A stretch of 64,000 bases of DNA, from contig NC_084798.1 of assembly GCF_963169125.1 (NCBI RefSeq), positions 104,983,970 through 105,047,969 of the forward strand, in the 5' to 3' direction. This document shows positions 54,259 to 64,000 of the stretch, in pieces (positions within the stretch are counted from its first letter, which is position 1; each line of letters opens with the position of its first letter). Below the pieces are notes generated by a model. It saw only the letters and a program-made list of their open reading frames with translations, did not search any database and had not been told where the DNA came from. A program made the translations under genes and the position numbers. The DNA comes from Humulus lupulus. Its lineage: Eukaryota; Streptophyta; Magnoliopsida; Rosales; Cannabaceae.

Positions 54259-56880
54259 GCTCTCTGCTTATATCTTTGTAAAGGGATATGAAAGATTGCC
54301 TTCCAATGCTATCTTCTTCACCTTCACGTCACGCCTTCACCACACATCCTCGATAATGTGGTACTTTCTCTCTATACTCTTTGCCCTTTTATAGTTTCGA
54401 GGTTCTTTTCAATTTGCTATTGCCTCATTACCGTCACTAGAAAAAAATGAGTGGTTTATCCATTTCTGGAATAACACCGAGATCCCTATAGAACTTCCTC
54501 AGCCAGACTATTTCATTAGCTGCCATAGACGCAACTATGTACTCAGCCTCCAAGGTGGATTTGAAATAGTAGATAGCCTAACGCTTCTCCCAATCATAGC
54601 TATTGAGATGGCAGACAACCTATCGCTTCTCCAAATCATAGCTCCACCCCAAAGAGTAAACACTTTTTTCACAAGTAGACTTCTTGTTATCAACATCTGT
54701 CCAAAATCTGAATTGTAGAGCCTAACAGGTTCAAAGATCCACCTAAAAATACTAACCCATAGTCTCTAGTCCATCAAAGATATTGACCCCCTCTATTGTT
54801 CATTTCCAAAGTTTTACTGACACGTGCTCACCACTCCCAATGCATAGCAAATCTTCAGTCACAGTATACTACATAGCATGCATTAGATTTCTAATTGGAA
54901 AAGCATAAGGAATTCGTCCCATCTTTTCTTTCTCTTGAGGAGTCTATGGAGACTGCTGCTTAGAAAAATAAATTCTATGTCAAGATGTTATACATCCTTT
55001 CTTGGAATTTGTTACAAAGTAACGAACAAGCACCTCACTAAAGTAGGTTGCTTGAGTTAGAGTCAAAATTCAGTTATTTCTTTCCCTGATGTTCTGGATA
55101 CAAAGAACATGACTTACTTACAATGAATTCTGGAATTTCATTTCCTGTCATTTCTTTATGTCTGATAGTTTCTTGACATTGTTTCCAATGAGTAAGATAT
55201 CATCTACATAAAGGATTAAGAACACAACAATATCTTTTCCATAAGTTTTTAAACACAAGGGTTGACTACATTTTGTTCAAAACCACAGGTCTTAATGTTT
55301 CCATTTAACCTTAAGTTCTAGGAGCGCGAAGCTTGTTTAAGTCCCTAGATTGACCAACTACTTTAAATCCTCCTGATTGATCCATTTTAATTGTCTCATC
55401 AAGATAGCCATTAAAAATGACTCGTTGATGTCCATTTTCCTTATCTCTTAATCAAGAGTTGTGGCTATGGATAAGAGTATACTAAATGAATTTTAACATG
55501 GCTACTGGAGAAAAAGTTCTCTCTAAGTCAACTTTCTCTCTCTGCCATGAGTCGAGCCTATAATGTCTCGACCTTTCCATTAGCTCCTATATTCTTCTTA
55601 TAGATCCACTTGTACCCCATGGGCCTCAAGTCCAATGGCACATCTACAAGATCTCAGACAAATTAAGAGTACTTAGACTCTATTTCTTGGTACTTGGCTT
55701 CGAGTCAAAGATCCCTTTAAGACTTACCCATTGCCTGTTTAAAAGCCAACAGATCATCGTTACTTGTGTCCCCAACCAGCTTGTCGGTTTCACTATTCAT
55801 TTCATAGGTATCGTATTCCGAGAAACCCTCCCACTATGACGAGGCATTGTAACTTTCTGACTTTGATTAGTTGTTTCTAAATCTACCTTGTTTTCATCGA
55901 CTTGCGTCGGTGGATGGAACAATAGTTTATCATTTTTCCATCTAATACTATTTTGCTATGAGACTTGAAATTCATTATGTAGTCGTTATCCATAAAAAGT
56001 ATCATTTGTAGAGAAAAACACTTTCTTGTCTACTAGACTATAAAACAGACCACCCTGAGTACCTTAAGAATAGCCATCAATCAATTAAACCTCGGATCAT
56101 TGTTCTAGTTTTCAAACCTTTTTCCTCAGGTCATAAATAGGACACCCCCAAAGTCCATCATGACGTAAATCAGGTTCACGACCATTTCATAATTCTAGTG
56201 GTGTCTTGAAGACAGCTTTTGAGACGGCACAATATTTTAAAAATGTCACATGCGGTCTAGGTAGTATGTCTTCATAAAAGATCTGGGTAAGAAGTTGGTA
56301 GAGTTGAATAGCATGTCATAGAACACTCATTTTCATAAATGTTTGATTCACACCTCTCAGCAACATTGTTCTATTGCGAAGTCCTTGGGACAAATGCTTT
56401 AGAAAATTCTCCAAGGCCAATTAAATGATCTTGGTTCTGATTATCCAAATATCCTCCACCCTAATCAGATCGCAAGATCTTTAACGTTTTACCTAATATG
56501 GTTTTAAAGCCATAGCAATGAATTCTTTGAACTTCTTAACAAACTCGCAGAATTCCTATGCCTTAGGTACTTACAGGAGTCTCTAGAGAAATCGTTGATG
56601 AAGGTGATTAAATACTCATAACCACCCCTCACTTGAATATTCATAAGTCCCCAGACATTTAAACATACTAGCCCTAGTGGTTCTTTGGCCCTTTCTCCTA
56701 TCACAGAGAATGGACGCTTTGTCATTTTGCCCTCGAGGCTAGATTCACAAACAAGTAGGTCACCCTAGGTGAGTTCCCTCAAAGGCACAACCTTTGTTAG
56801 TCTTTGAATCCTATCAAAGCAAATATGACCAAAGCGAAAATGCCAAAGGTACGCCATTTCTAACGTTATTGACCTTTTTT
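54259..56880 (-). pseudogene. pol: Ty1/copia pol: integrase, RT, RNase H
   Basis: Minus strand in copia order. 56880-56500: end of the integrase finger region and core, with KMTKRPFSVIGERAKEPLGL, VWGLMNIQVRGGYEYLITF and INDFSRDS. Then a long, stop-ridden integrase/RT link. Around 55213-55184 is the RT catalytic box ILYVDDILLIGN. About 54620-54265 is RNase H: STLEAEYIVASMAANEIVWL, RKFYRDLGVIPEMDKPL and SIERKYHIIEDV. The copia order INT-RT-RH distinguishes it from the Ty3 elements around. Many stops and shifts show long decay. Lineage within copia is not assigned. Confidence 0.88.
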
Positions 56881-57320
56881 CGTTTAATGGTCCTAGATGT
56901 AGCTATCTTAAACAACTCATTATTTATAACATAGGGTTCATTTAGTTGCAATAGGTATAGCCTGTTTTTCATACATCCACCCCACAATTCACATCCATTT
57001 AAAGAAATAGGATTTTATTACTTGTGAAAGTAACTACAAATTGTTGTTGATGTAATAAGAAAAATTGAAATTAAAAATGTCCATTGAAAAACGGAATAAA
57101 ATAAAAAATTTAATAAAACAATATATTTATTTCCAAAATTCATTCAAGCTCATCATTTTGCCTTGTTTGATATGAACAACCCTTGATGGATTCCAAGTTG
57201 TGGATTTTTATCCTTCATGGCTTTCACATGCATCCAAGACAAATTTAATTTTCTTGGGTTCCATATGCCTTTACTGCTGGGCAATCTAGTTCCAATTCCC
57301 AATCTCCTTGCAGTTGGAAA
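56881..57320 (-). pseudogene. Copia gag/pol link, highly decayed
   Basis: Minus strand between integrase and the solo LTR J. Near 57316 the minus strand may be a degraded gag zinc-knuckle region, but the match is poor. 57060-56890 is low complexity. Protease is not recognisable. Confidence 0.4.
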
Positions 57321-58580
57321 TGTAATTCTGTTTTTAGTAATTACCAAATTAATTAAACCAAGTAAATTAATTGAAGTGCGGAATGGTAATTAACTGTTTA
57401 CACAAATTACAGTTTTGTCGGGACAGAAACCAAACTTGTCACAACAGAAACTGAACACAATAAAAAGACAATGCAAAACAATAAAGAACACGAAGAATTT
57501 TTACAAGGTTCAGAAACCCTTTCGGATAACCTACTCCTTGGGGCCACGCCCAGAGAATAAAACCAATTAATAAAGAATCACAAGTACAAAAACATTGACT
57601 TAAACAAAACAAGACTCCCTCTTGAGATTTGCCGCAACTTGTTGTACTTCTCTTCACTAATCTGATCTTGATTGAAACGCTCAACCACTTGAACTCCCTT
57701 CAATGGACATCGAGTGCTTGCATCCTCCCGATGCAAGGCTTGTAAAAAATCTTCTCCCGAAGACTATAAATGTTGTGTTCAAATTACAATGTGTATTCAC
57801 TCATGAATATGGTATAAACTCACCACTAAAAACTAAACACACATAATTCTACAAGATCACGTGAATACTTATGATCTTGAATACAAAGAGGAACTCTCAC
57901 AAATATTACAATAAAGCTCACGAATAATGCACCAAAGAGTTCACTTTTCTCACTACCTTTAGAGCCCTATTTATAGAGTCTTTTCGTGCTCACAAAGGCA
58001 GAGAAGGAATTCTTCTAATAAACGCAAGAATCACAGTGGTTATTCTTGATTGATGAAGAGTTGCCTTTTTTAGAAAATGCTGATCCGACAGATGCGATAT
58101 CGGTGGGGACAGCTCAGACCTGTGTCGAATCAAAAACAAGCTCAAAAAGGAAACAATAATTAATGACATTAAGAACCAGTTTCCTGATTGCAATCCTTGA
58201 GCTGCATGAAAATATATCAGCAAATAATCCAAAAACAACTTTGGGTAAGTACCGAATATTTGCAATAAACTTTGTTTCCTTTATAAACAAAATGAGACAA
58301 TATGTGCTAAATAAGGAAGCACATTATTGACCAAAATTCACACAAAAGGAAAGAGGATTTCCAAAAATTGAAATAGGAAACCAAATATTTCTGAAAATTA
58401 TAATAAGGGAAACCAAATAATTCCGAAAAATATAATAAAGGAAAACAAATATTTCCGAAAATTATAATAAAAGGAAAACAAATATTTCTGAAAATTATAA
58501 TAAAAGGAAACAATTAAATCAACCAATTTATCTTTTAAGAAAAAGATATTTCTATAAAAATGCCAATTATAGGATTTACA
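57321..58580 (-). mobile_element. Solo LTR J with target duplication
   Basis: 1,260 bp from TGTAATTCTG to GGATTTACA with TG...CA ends and inverted TGTAA/TTACA tips. Perfect GGAAA duplications lie at 57316-57320 and 58581-58585. A minus-strand TATA box TATAAATA at 57975-57968 gives the orientation. The block TTTTTACAAGGTTCAGAAAC (57498) resembles the R/U5 motifs of other LTRs here. A U3 tandem repeat lies at 58376-58508. Family unknown; it does not match the copia LTR at 60994. Confidence 0.88.
58376..58508. repeat. About 33-bp tandem repeat in U3 of LTR J
   Basis: Four units built on GGAAAACAAATATTTCCGAA plus AATTATAATAAAA. The repeat creates a Phe/Tyr-rich open frame on the minus strand (58307-58655), which I regard as spurious. 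Confidence 0.85.
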
Positions 58581-58585
58581 GGAAA

Positions 58586-60993
58586 CACTCCCATTTAATG
58601 TACTTATAATCAGGCATTGCTCCAAGAAACTTTGTAACATTTGGTGCCTTGCCAATGGACTTCTTATTCTTTTTGTTTGAATTTCTTCCTCATTTTCTCT
58701 TCGAATAAGAAGCTTAAAGTAACTTCTCCTTGAGCTTGTTTAGTAGTATTAGCATCGTTTCCTTTGCTCGAACCACCATCAACAATCCTCTTTTGAAAGA
58801 TTTGGTGATCGTTGCATAGGAAAAATAAGAATATCTTTGATTATCACGAACTCGATGTTGTCCATAATCAACACGATGTTGATGTTGGACAAACATTTCC
58901 TGAGGTTCTCACCATTAAGTAACCTTTTAAAGATTAGAGAGAGTATGAGGTGGGAAGCCTAGAGCTATGATTATCAATTAAGTAGAAATCAAAGCATTGT
59001 TTGACAAACATTTAGTCATTAAATTTTTTAAAATATCATAACATACAAAATGTTTTGGGATAAGTAAAATACTAAAACACTTATCTTCTATTTCTTAGGT
59101 ACTTTAACTAACCATGAACCCATGTGTCCCGGTAGGCGAGAGTCACAAATATTGACTTAGTTAAATAGAGAAACATCTCAATTAATAAAACTACATAGAC
59201 TTTTATTAACTACCTATTCCATCTGATCAAAGTAATGAAAACTCATGTGTCCTGATAGGCGAGAGTCACAAATATGTCTTACTTTATGAGTTTGATCCAC
59301 GGTTTCGATTATTATAGATTTAATTCCTATAGTCACCGTAGGGATGAGTCTATAGAAGGTCCATCTACAACCATCTATCCTAAGAAATTTAACCATGTTA
59401 AGAAGTCCAGTGAACACCTTCCATATGGAGATGAAATCAAAGCGCCATGAGACCCCACTGAACTCTAACCTTGTTAAATCAACGGTGGAGATCGAATTCA
59501 ACTTTTTCAAACTCATTATTAAAAATTTTAGTATTTTATTCTTTTTGAAAAATATCAACTTAGGTTTGCCAAATTATTAAAATAATTAATAAACCAACTT
59601 AGGTTTGCCAAATTATAAAATAATCAATAAACCAACTTAGGTTTGCCAAATTATTAAAATAATCAATAAACCAACTTAGGTTTGCCAAAATAATAAAATA
59701 ATTAATAAACCACAGTTTATAATTTTTCCATTAATTCTGAAATTACCATTGAAAATTAATTCAAAAAATAGAATTAATATGTTTCTAATCAATTATTAAA
59801 TCCAACTAAAAAAATATAACCTAATACAATTAAGTCGAACTTAGGTAAATGGACCTTGACAATTCAAGCTTGCATAGAGGACAACTGGGTTCAGTATGTC
59901 AGAACCACTACTAAGGCTCCCTAACTTCCACACAAAGTCCAAAAAGACAGGAATTTGAACATTCGTTTTATTAATTGTTATTAAATTGATTAAGCATAAT
60001 CTAGTAATGCAAAGAAAATGGGTCTTCACAAGTGGAACCATCCACAAGAGAGGAATTTAAACTTTACACGATCAATTGGGCCAAATAAAACCAAACATTT
60101 TATGAAAGTTTTATTTGATTTTTCCCATATTTTTCAAACACAAAAAATGGGCCATCATTATACTTATATTTAAAGCCCAAATGCAAAAAAAAAAAAATTA
60201 TTAATAATGATGCTTGATATGTTAATAATTGGATGGGTCTAACATGTTACTCTATAAGCATGTATTATTAAATTATGCAAACATACCACAATAATATACT
60301 ATTTTGTAAAATACCATAATTAATTACCATAGAATTCATGAGACAAAATTCAATATAATTAATCAAACAAGTTGCAAAATATCAAATTAATTAAAATATA
60401 ATTTATCAAACAAAATTCAAATTCAAGTAATTAATTTAAACTAGGCTATTAAGTTGTTAGGAATGACAAGATATTTTATTTTTAAATATTTTTACCAATT
60501 TTAAAATATCAGAATATTTTTAACCAAATTTAAAATATCTAAAATATCTAGAATTATCTAATAACCAATTATAAATATTTTAAACAATAAAAATATCTTG
60601 AATAATCAGATAACTAATTTTAATATTTCAAACTTAACAACACAAAATATCCAATATAAAAAAAAAAAAAAAATTTAAAAATTAATTTTTTTTTGTGGAA
60701 AAACCTGTTGCGGGCCTGGTGTACGAATCCGTACGGATGTCGTACGACCCCGAGGTCCCAGTGGCTTTTTCATGCGTGCCTGACACGCATACTACCCAAT
60801 CAGTCCAAAAAAAAAATTTAAATCTACCCATTTTTTCAATCCCAAAACAACCAAATTATTGCTAAATTTACATAACAACCCGTAAACATGCACCAATAAC
60901 ATGTACCATCAAACTAACACCCTAATATATCAATCAATTTCATATATGTTCATTCATGAAAATAAACTAGCAACCTATGGCTCTTAGGCCAAA
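58586..60993 (-). other. Copia 5' internal region (gag debris and leader)
   Basis: Expected to hold gag, but no domain is recognisable. 58714-58896 is open on the minus strand with a basic sequence of unknown identity. 59110-59300 has a near-duplicate of GGCGAGAGTCACAAATAT (59137 and 59260). 60180-60700 is very AT-rich with long A/T runs. 60712-60770 is a GC-rich island with repeated GTACGAATCCGTACGG-like sequence; a similar phrase occurs at 49840-49855. Confidence 0.45.
59556..59710. repeat. Tandem repeat, four units of 38-39 bp
   Basis: CAACTTAGGTTTGCCAAA begins units at 59556, 59595, 59633 and 59672, each followed by an AT-rich ATTAAAATAATCAATAAAC spacer. Confidence 0.9.
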
Positions 60994-62750
60994 TGTAGGA
61001 AATACTTATTGCATGATCTTTATTTACTTTCATGCAATTTACATATTATCAAACAAACATGCAAATTCCTAGAACATGCTCCTATGAAATTGATATAAAT
61101 ACTGAGTAAAGTAAGAACTTACATTACGCTACGGAACTGGAACAACTCATTCCTTCAATCTCTCTAACTCTTGATTTATTTCATTAGTAGAGTATTATCA
61201 AGAGATTGAACTAGATCAGCAACACAGACTTCCTCACCAAGCCTTTGATAAACCTAGAACTAGTGTGGACTGGTTCTCAACACATGAGATAGAGATCTAG
61301 AAGAGAAGAAGAGATATTGGCTAAAAAAGGATTAGATTGTCTAGGTTTTCACTTACCCAATGAATCAACTAAGACTGACTTCCTTATGAAAACCCTAGAT
61401 ATCATATTCCTTATATAGGAAACTTAATGGGCTTTATTTAAATTTACATTAATTAAAATAATAAACAAAAAGATAAAATCCTTGAGCTCCCACAAATGGA
61501 CTTGGGCCCAATTTCTTTGTTTTGAATTTAAATCCCAATTGGGCCTAAATTCAAAAGCTTTTATTTATTTTAATTAATTAATTAAATCCTTATTCAAATT
61601 CACTAATTATAATTTCAAACTTGATTTAATATTATTTATTTATGTTGACACCAATTTATCAATATTAATAAATTTACCCAAAGATTCTCTTTTATTCTGT
61701 AAATCTCATATCTCTGTAAATTTTCCAAAATTGACCTAGTCAACTTTAAAAATCATAATTGATAACTAAATCAATTAATTGAGAGATTCTAGATGATTTA
61801 CTCAAAGGTGATGTGGGGACCATGGATCCATGAAATCAAGCTCCAACAAGTTACCGTTAATTTATTTACGAATAATTTCACTACCTTATTAATTCCTCGT
61901 GACTCCACTATAGACTCAGAATTGAACTCTTGAATTCATAGAACGTATTTTCCAAACCATAAATATGTTGTCCATTGTTATAACCATTATAGATAGTCAA
62001 TCCTCTATCGATGACTTACTAACGAGCTGGGTGCAAATTATTATCCTTAACTCCCACTAAGTTCCTTGTAAATGATATTTTTGTGAACTTAATCACAGAA
62101 ATGAGATCTCAATCATTTAACCTTTTGAACAAAATAATTAAGGAAATCATCTTTTCACTTTTCGTACAAAAGTTATAGATTTCATATCTATGAATAATAC
62201 TCCAACTCAATTACACTACTTAATCTCCAAGATGCAAGTATGGGCTAGACCGTAGGGTCAGTTGGTAACGAACAAGTTAAAAGATTTAAATAATATAATT
62301 AGCAGAATATTATCACTCAGAATTAAGATCGACTTAACCTATGGTCAACGTTGTGACATTGATTAGATTTGATAACAATGATACTTATTTATCAATCAAT
62401 AATCAATATCGGTCCTAGTTCGATGTAACCAAATACATCTAATCTTATCTACTTGGTCAATGCTTTGGAAAAGACATCACACCCAGAATGTGTAAGTAGA
62501 TCGTATCGTAGATTGCCTAATCAGTGAAAATCCAATGCACTGATCTAATCTTAGGACTCGTTCTTTTGAACATATAATTACAGCTATAATCCATTGTGAC
62601 CTAGTCACTATAATTGTAACTATCCATATGCTCAGGATTTTATCAATGTATGTATTATTTTAATAATCATGTAATAAAACAAGCAAGCAACACGGTTATC
62701 AAAATAAATTATTTCTACTACTTTTATTGACAATATGAAATCGTGTTACA
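60994..62750 (-). mobile_element. Copia LTR (5' LTR of the minus-strand copy)
   Basis: Begins TGTAGGAAATACTTATTGCA, identical in its first 20 bases to the remnant at 51682, and probably ends CGTGTTACA at 62750, giving TGTA...TACA ends (1,757 bp). The end is inferred from the TG/CA rule and from the start of the Tat LTR next to it. Flanking 5-mers (CTTAT left of 51682; TGTTG right of 62750) do not match, so a flank has been rearranged or the right border is slightly off. Confidence 0.7.
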
Positions 62751-62753
62751 TGT

Positions 62754-63344
62754 TGTTATCCAAAAAACAGACATGAATGACGTGGCAAGTGATTCCCGGA
62801 CACGTGGCTGACACTTGGCGGAATTCTGCTAGGGTATTGACTAGAAGAGATGTTACAAGTAAAAGACAGTCGAAGCTTACCCGCGACCAATGTGGTCGCA
62901 GGTTCCGCGTGCCTCGCGATACTTTTATAAAGATCTTAGTCAATCCCGAAATTGACTCCCATGATTTCCTGAGTATCCGATTATTTAGGAAAGAATATCT
63001 ATAACAAATTAATGTAATCCCCCTTGAGCCTATAAATAGAGAAAGATAGCTCAAGGAAGGGACTTTTGGTTTTTCGAATTATTTGAGACTAGAGTGATTC
63101 TATTTGATACATTGTCTTGTTCTTTAGAAGGGAGTGAAACTCATTGAACCCTAGTTCTTTAATCACTTTTTTGAATCCTATATCAATAACAATTCAAGTG
63201 GACGTAGGTTATTACCAGATTCTGGGGCCGAACCACTATAAACCTTTGTGCTCTTTATCATTTCGCCATCACATTCTTTCTAACGTGTTTGTCCACATCA
63301 GGAAAATTTGACTCCGTGTCAGTTGGCCAAATTCTGGGTCAACA
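62754..63344 (+). mobile_element. 5' LTR of right Tat element (591 bp)
   Basis: TGTTATCC to GGTCAACA, followed at once by the primer-binding site. It is homologous to the left LTR 2220-3188 in its ends, in TGACGTGGCAA-like and TATTACCAGATTCTGGGGCC blocks and in the promoter, but lacks the 300-bp U3 repeat array, which explains most of the length difference. Confidence 0.85.
63031..63038 (+). promoter_or_regulatory. LTR TATA box
   Basis: TATAAATA within GAGCCTATAAATAGAGAAAG, in the same context as 2876. Confidence 0.65.
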
Positions 63345-63347
63345 TTC

Positions 63348-63366
63348 TGGTGCTTTCATTGAGAGC
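63348..63366 (+). promoter_or_regulatory. Primer-binding site
   Basis: TGGTGCTTTCATTGAGAGC starts 4 bases after the LTR end and is identical to 22683-22701. Confidence 0.75.
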
Positions 63367-63392
63367 TTGATACGGCATCGTTGAGAAGATCA

Positions 63393-64000
63393 ATGGCGAA
63401 AACTACCAGGAAAACTGGACAGGCGGCCGGCGCTGCACCATCTAACCCGCCTCCTCCTCCTCCTCCAAACGAGGCTGAAGATGAGCCACATTTGGAATTG
63501 GATGAGGAAGAAATGGACGACGTGACGTTGAAGAGTACCCTAGGGGCATTGCATGAGGAGCGGGCCAATCTAAGGGCCAGCCAGGAAAGTACTGCCGAAA
63601 TCATGGCGCGGCAGCAGCAGGAAATTGAGCGACAACTCCTGGAGCTGAGTGAAAGGCAGGCGGAGATGGACCGTCGCTAGAGGGAGGCCATGGCAGCCCT
63701 CGATGCAACCTTACAATTGGCTAGGAATCAGGCTGCACCTGCTTCGCAGCCTGATCAACCCGCGGATGGGCCACCCCGGATGGGCCACCCAAGAGGGGTC
63801 CCAATCCTAGCCCGCCTATCCAACCTTCGAGCCCACAAAGACCCGAGCAGCCACCGGCGCCTCAGGACAATGTCCCGCTAGGGGACCTTAAAGCACAACC
63901 TCCATCTCAAACTGGTTGCGGCAATCCCCCGCAGCAGAGGCAGAATAGGACCGGGCAGCAGCCTCATAGTCCTAGACGCCATAGGGGCGATGAGCCAAAC
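63393..64000 (+). pseudogene. gag: Tat gag, N-terminal part (runs off window)
   Basis: The ATG at 63393 (MAKTTRKTGQAAGAAPSN) is the first after the primer-binding site. It encodes a Pro-run, an acidic block (EDEPHLELDEEEMDD) and a coiled coil (EIMARQQQEIERQLLELSER). A TAG at 63678-63680 stands for Gln (CAG to TAG), and the frame reopens directly. A 14-bp tandem duplication (63763-63776 and 63777-63790, CGGATGGGCCACCC) then shifts the frame; the natural continuation is the Pro/Gln-rich PSPPIQPSSPQRPEQPPAPQ. The capsid core would lie beyond the window. Two disabling changes make it a pseudogene. Confidence 0.8.

Noticed and set aside
58307..58655. Phe/Tyr-rich minus-strand ORFs resembling a membrane protein
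   Set aside because: They arise from the AT-rich 33-bp repeat in LTR J.
1..64000. CRISPR arrays, tRNA or rRNA genes, bacterial operons, or a resident intact plant gene
   Set aside because: No such structures were seen; every tandem array lies within a transposable element and has no CRISPR-like spacer pattern.

Overview
The window is plant nuclear DNA, most likely from a eudicot. The evidence is long Ty3/gypsy LTRs of the chromovirus (Tekay/Del) and Tat types, a Ty1/copia element, a CACTA DNA transposon, and spliced fragments of plant-type genes (ureide permease, KUP potassium transporter, HUB/BRE1, DRP1 dynamin, DCD domain). I cannot name the species. I see no intact resident gene, tRNA or rRNA. 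The window is a deep nest of transposable elements.

Layout. 1-3188: 3' part of a Tat-type element (end of gag, then noncoding DNA, polypurine tract and a 969-bp LTR); pol is missing. 3189-6767: older minus-strand debris, namely a Tat integrase tail and a chromovirus LTR with pol remnants. 6768-43270: a minus-strand Tekay-like chromovirus whose left LTR is 6768-9163. Its gag-pol (16050 down to 9179) is split by a solo LTR (9402-11722, TSD TCAAT). Its probable right LTR (16150-17613 plus 42425-43270) is split by a CACTA transposon.

The CACTA element (17614-42424, TSD GTA) carries no visible transposase. It carries pieces of at least five unrelated plant genes: UPS (18893-20329), DRP1 (37268-37395), HUB (38547-39794), KUP (40387-41629) and a DCD domain (42015-42255). 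A Tat retrotransposon (21929-36113, TSD TTGAG) sits inside it. This Tat copy has gag-PR-RT-RNaseH-aRNH-INT in one frame broken mainly by nonsense codons, an antisense intron-containing gene downstream of pol, and LTRs rearranged so that the interior lies inverted relative to the outer LTR ends.

43271-51681: more nested fragments, including a chromovirus RT piece, a partial LTR, a Tat gag with primer-binding site and LTR, a Ty3-type gag, an unassigned stretch and a plus-strand Tat gag-protease. 51682-62750: a decayed minus-strand copia element interrupted by two solo LTRs (51942-54253, TSD ATTAT; 57321-58580, TSD GGAAA). 62754-64000: 5' LTR, primer-binding site and gag start of another Tat element that runs off the window.

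Functionally this is a record of successive insertions, not a cooperating gene set. The part with most biological potential is the gene-capturing CACTA, whose exons keep recognisable splice sites and could make chimeric or silencing RNAs.
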